NCBI RefSeq assembly: GCF_902500225.1
Contig: NZ_LR722651.1
Span: forward strand, 124,001 to 188,000
Direction: 5' to 3'
Source of the DNA: Buttiauxella massiliensis
GTDB lineage: Bacteria > Pseudomonadota > Gammaproteobacteria > Enterobacterales > Enterobacteriaceae
Length of the DNA stretch: 64,000 nucleotides
Positions 63,961 through 64,000 of the stretch are shown here, piece after piece. Position numbers and translations under genes: made by a program. The stretch's first letter is position 1. Each line of letters opens with the position of its first letter. The notes under the pieces were generated by a model that was given only the letters and a program-made list of their open reading frames with translations, made no database searches and had not been told where the DNA came from.

Positions 63961-64000
63961 TCTAACCCCTCCGTTCCCTGAAACATATCAAGAGGGGAAG

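Noticed and set aside
1-64000. CRISPR arrays, tRNA/rRNA genes, complete insertion sequences, integrases
   Set aside because: No regularly spaced repeats, tRNA cloverleaf, rRNA or transposase-like protein was seen on either strand.

Overview
The window is chromosomal DNA from a member of the Enterobacteriaceae. Most genes match Escherichia coli K-12 genes from memory (yiaF, yiaG, glyQS, ysaB, wecH, ghrB, yibL, mtlADR, yibF, selAB, aldB, yibHI, the hyc and hyp operons, fhlA, yajD), usually at near-identical length. The order is rearranged: the formate hydrogenlyase (FHL) cluster lies beside the aldB/yibHI neighbourhood, and yajD and a wecA paralogue sit where ygbA/mutS lie in E. coli. The genus cannot be fixed from the sequence; a Buttiauxella/Lelliottia-like genus is only a guess.

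Layout. 1-0.9 kb: an edge fragment and the lipoprotein gene yiaF. 0.97-8.97 kb: a guanidine-utilisation operon (ABC importer, two DUF1989 carboxyguanidine deiminase-type subunits, a biotin-dependent urea/guanidine carboxylase). It has a sigma-54 promoter with two NtrC-like enhancer sites, a guanidine-I (ykkC) riboswitch in the leader and, unexpectedly, a guanidine-II (mini-ykkC) riboswitch inside the operon just before the carboxylase. No allophanate hydrolase is in the window. 9-11.8 kb: an aromatic-acid MFS transporter behind two PcaR-like operators, yiaG and a uspF-like gene. 11.9-18.3 kb: a Tsr/Tar-type chemoreceptor with a sigma-28 promoter, glyS/glyQ, ysaB and wecH. 18.3-19.8 kb: a GlxA-type regulator with an isochorismatase-type hydrolase. 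19.9-25.2 kb: a 2-ketogluconate module (PtxS-like repressor, kguE, kguK, kguT and ghrB/kguD) with a PtxS-type operator. 25.2-25.8 kb: a ParE/Phd toxin-antitoxin pair. 26-30.7 kb: yibL and mtlR/mtlD/mtlA with CRP sites. 30.8-35.1 kb: a small membrane protein, yibF, selA and selB. 35.2-36.5 kb: an AT-rich HsdR_N-type nuclease-like gene and a REP cluster. 36.5-39.1 kb: aldB and a ROK kinase. 39.1-41.2 kb: an OmpA paralogue beside an IprA-like regulator. 41.4-43 kb: yibI/yibH. 43-46.3 kb: a GH127/GPH-transporter locus destroyed by an internal deletion, with its AraC regulator intact. 46.4-48.8 kb: an orphan WecA paralogue, a Nudix hydrolase and yajD. 48.9-63.3 kb: fhlA, hypEDCBA and the divergent hycABCDEFGHI, separated by a 552-bp near-perfectly registered imperfect palindrome. 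63.4-64 kb: a HigBA-type toxin-antitoxin pair.

How it works together. The guanidine operon reads as a two-input device: nitrogen limitation through NtrC/sigma-54, and guanidine through two different riboswitch classes. The FHL block makes hydrogenase-3 and its NiFe maturation proteins under FhlA/sigma-54 control. SelA/SelB, about 20 kb away, would serve its selenoprotein partner FdhF, which is not in this window. The most noteworthy observations are the dual guanidine riboswitches on one sigma-54 operon, the long palindrome between the hyp and hyc promoters, the PcaR-like operators, and the deletion scar in the GH127 locus.
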